Source: Nemertoderma westbladi
Lineage: Eukaryota > Xenacoelomorpha > Nemertodermatida > Nemertodermatidae
Assembly (NCBI GenBank): GCA_032718475.1
Contig: JAUCBJ010003273.1
Location: 1-24,019 of the forward strand
Length of the DNA stretch: 24,019 nt
Direction: 5' to 3'
Below are positions 22,461 to 24,019 of the stretch, in pieces (within the stretch, counting starts at the first letter, position 1; every line of letters begins with the position of its first letter). A model generated the notes under the pieces. The model did no database searches, was not told where the DNA came from, and worked only from the letters and a program-made list of their open reading frames with translations. The position numbers and the translations under genes were made by a program.

Positions 22461-23472
22461 TGGTGGAGGTGTATAGACTGTATAGTGTATATTTATGCTG
22501 ATATATACATCTAAAGTTAATATACGGAATTATGCTAACAAACTAAAAAAAAAAAAAATGCTGTACAGCACAGCATACAGTGCGACCTACTGACCTACAC
22601 ACACGACTCTAAACAGTTTGAATACAGTTTTGTACTGCAGTTTTTAATTGAAGGTAAAATTTACTATTAAAATAAACTATTTACCTGGCAAATAGAACAT
22701 TTTGCAATGTGTCATACACATTATTTCTCTAATAAACTTTATTTTCTTTTATAAATTGCCCTATCTTAAACAACGCAGAACAAACACAGACATAATAAAA
22801 CTGCATTTGCTCATTTTTGGAGAGACAAGAGTTAACTGTTAACATATTATACGCAGTTAACGTATAGGCCCCTTACTATCGTTGAAAATTATTACGGTTA
22901 CGCAGTAAAAAATATGATTAAAAATACTGACTTTATACATGGCTTCACCCTGTTGGTGGGGGATTCTAGAATTATTAGCTACAACTATACTACAGTAATT
23001 ACTCTACTACAGTACTACTATGTCGAGCGAGCTCGGACAGTGGGATACAGGGATATGGATGGCATAAATAATCATCATAATATTAGGCCTACACATTTCC
23101 TGCCATGATCCATGCCTATCCGGTCCAAATCAAGGACTACTGAAGTATATAGGCCTATATACTAAAGCATAAGTCCAAATACATACATGTAGCATTGTCC
23201 CGTGACTGTAGGCCTATGTGTATTAGTGTGGATTAATGTTCAGGTTCAGATCCACGTGTTTCTCATTAGAAAACATGTTGCCAGGGTGATATGAGTGCGA
23301 GAGGCACCTCATAGCTTGTAGCTTGACCTTGGTGATATTTTTAATTCTGTAAATTTGATATTTATGTTTGAGGAATTTTTTTTATTGATAATATAAACGA
23401 CGGTCGCGGTAATTTTATATATTTTATTCCCGCCTAAAACGCAAAAATGCGTCACTTAAACTTGTTATACAG
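22461..23472. other. Gene-free AT-rich region
   Basis: No gene was recognised. It includes a 12-bp perfect palindrome TGCTGTACAGCA (22559-22570) after an A13 run, and three of the twelve TAGGCCTA octamers (23084, 23150, 23209). A 64-codon plus-strand frame at 22914 has no recognisable family. Confidence 0.45.
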
Positions 23473-23622
23473 TATTATGGTTTTGTTTAGAAATGGAAAA
23501 AATGAGAAAGCGCGTCACCGGGGGTTGAACCAGCGCTATACGTACGTTTCGGCCTAACAGGCCTCATCAGCGATTTGTGACGCGCTTTCTCATTTTTTCC
23601 ATTTCTGAACAAAATCATAATA
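23473..23622. mobile_element. Foldback element with 46-bp arms
   Basis: Arm 23473-23518 is the reverse complement of 23577-23622 with two mismatches. The inner ends are GCGCGTCAC and GTGACGCGC. The 58-base loop is GC-richer than the surroundings and contains a hammerhead-like core (separate entry). No target duplication is obvious. It is a MITE-like unit or a retroelement-derived foldback. Confidence 0.8.
23519..23576 (-). ncRNA. Hammerhead-ribozyme-like core in foldback loop
   Basis: Minus-strand reading: CTGATGA (23570-23564), then stem II GGCCT-GTT-AGGCC (23563-23551, five base pairs and a 3-base loop), then GAAA (23550-23547), then ACGTACGTA. These are the invariant hammerhead elements in correct order: the CUGAUGA box, stem II, the GAAA box, then a very short candidate stem III (AC...GU) ending in GUA, an allowed NUH cleavage triplet. 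Stem I is the weak point: bases next to the core (AAATCG and TAGCG) pair poorly, although the 46-bp arms of the foldback would hold the two strands together beyond an internal loop. Type I hammerheads with short stem III are known from Penelope-like retroelements. Catalytic activity is unproven and the copy may be degenerate. Confidence 0.45.
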
Positions 23623-24019
23623 TTACACCTTTAAATACAGTTGCATTAACAGCTCAACTCCAATTCACTTAAACTTACGAGTCACTACGACAAACTTTAC
23701 ATAGTCACTTTACATATTCTCTGCCGGATTAAGTTTATTAGTTACTGAAACAATTTATTATTCCATAAATTTAAAGGTTTTTGTCTAGATTTTTGTCACT
23801 AAAATATATTTGTTCCTCCAATAATAACTCTATATATTCGATTTAAATAAAGTAGCACTGCATTTCACGCCAGCTAGATAATGTGATAATTGTTTCCTTG
23901 GTACAATGCGTACCGTACAGTATAACTGAACGTGTACATTATTCTGTAATTTTAATTTGTTGAGCGTTTTTTTTTTAACTAAACGTTATTGAACTAAACT
24001 AAACTGTACAGTATACTAC
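23623..24019. other. AT-rich right edge, no gene seen
   Basis: No coding signal was found. The very end carries CTGTACAGTAT, another instance of the TACTGTAC-type word that recurs in the window. Confidence 0.45.

Noticed and set aside
23519-23576. tRNA or tRNA-derived SINE in the foldback loop
   Set aside because: GGGGGTTGAACC vaguely resembles a T-arm, but no A box, acceptor stem or anticodon arm can be folded. The hammerhead-like reading explains more of the bases.

Overview
This is eukaryotic, almost certainly animal, nuclear DNA. It is AT-rich, gene-sparse and dominated by repeats. It carries a clear CCDC6-family coiled-coil gene, an SLC22-type transporter locus, non-LTR retrotransposons, foldback/MITE-like elements and two kilobase-scale tandem arrays. 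The retroelement types, and the frequent palindromic octamer TAGGCCTA, would fit a marine invertebrate. I cannot name the species, and that placement is inference.

Layout. 1-4031: minus-strand non-LTR retrotransposon with one intact 1273-residue ORF (Ulp1-like cysteine protease, zinc finger, reverse transcriptase, CCHC motif, restriction-enzyme-like endonuclease). 4032-6066: AT-rich DNA with a TTATT microsatellite, several foldback palindromes and a cluster of hairpins. 6067-6765: a 681-bp non-autonomous DNA transposon with long A/T-rich inverted ends and a perfect 9-bp target-site duplication. 6855-7092: CpG-rich stretch and an ETS-like site, a candidate promoter. 7688-9079: CCDC6 homologue in one uninterrupted reading frame. 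9306-10977: exactly 88 copies of a 19-bp repeat, possibly inside the CCDC6 3' UTR. 12146-15453: about 138 copies of a CpG-dense 24-bp satellite with nested 312-bp and 1224-bp higher-order structure. 15545-16498: two decayed minus-strand LINE ORF2 C-terminal fragments. 17896-18079: TTAA-flanked foldback. 19366-20836: minus-strand SLC22-like transporter in a single frame, broken by a probable 38-nt deletion. 20837-24019: no convincing gene, but short tandem repeats and, at 23473-23622, a 150-bp foldback whose loop carries a hammerhead-ribozyme-like core on the minus strand.

No pathway links these genes. The two host-type genes, CCDC6-like (+) and SLC22-like (-), are about 10 kb apart, converge, and are separated by satellites and dead retroelements. 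The most interesting items are the hammerhead-like core inside a long foldback, the intact Ulp1-RT-endonuclease element, and the two highly ordered tandem arrays. All annotation is from reading the sequence; no database search was possible.
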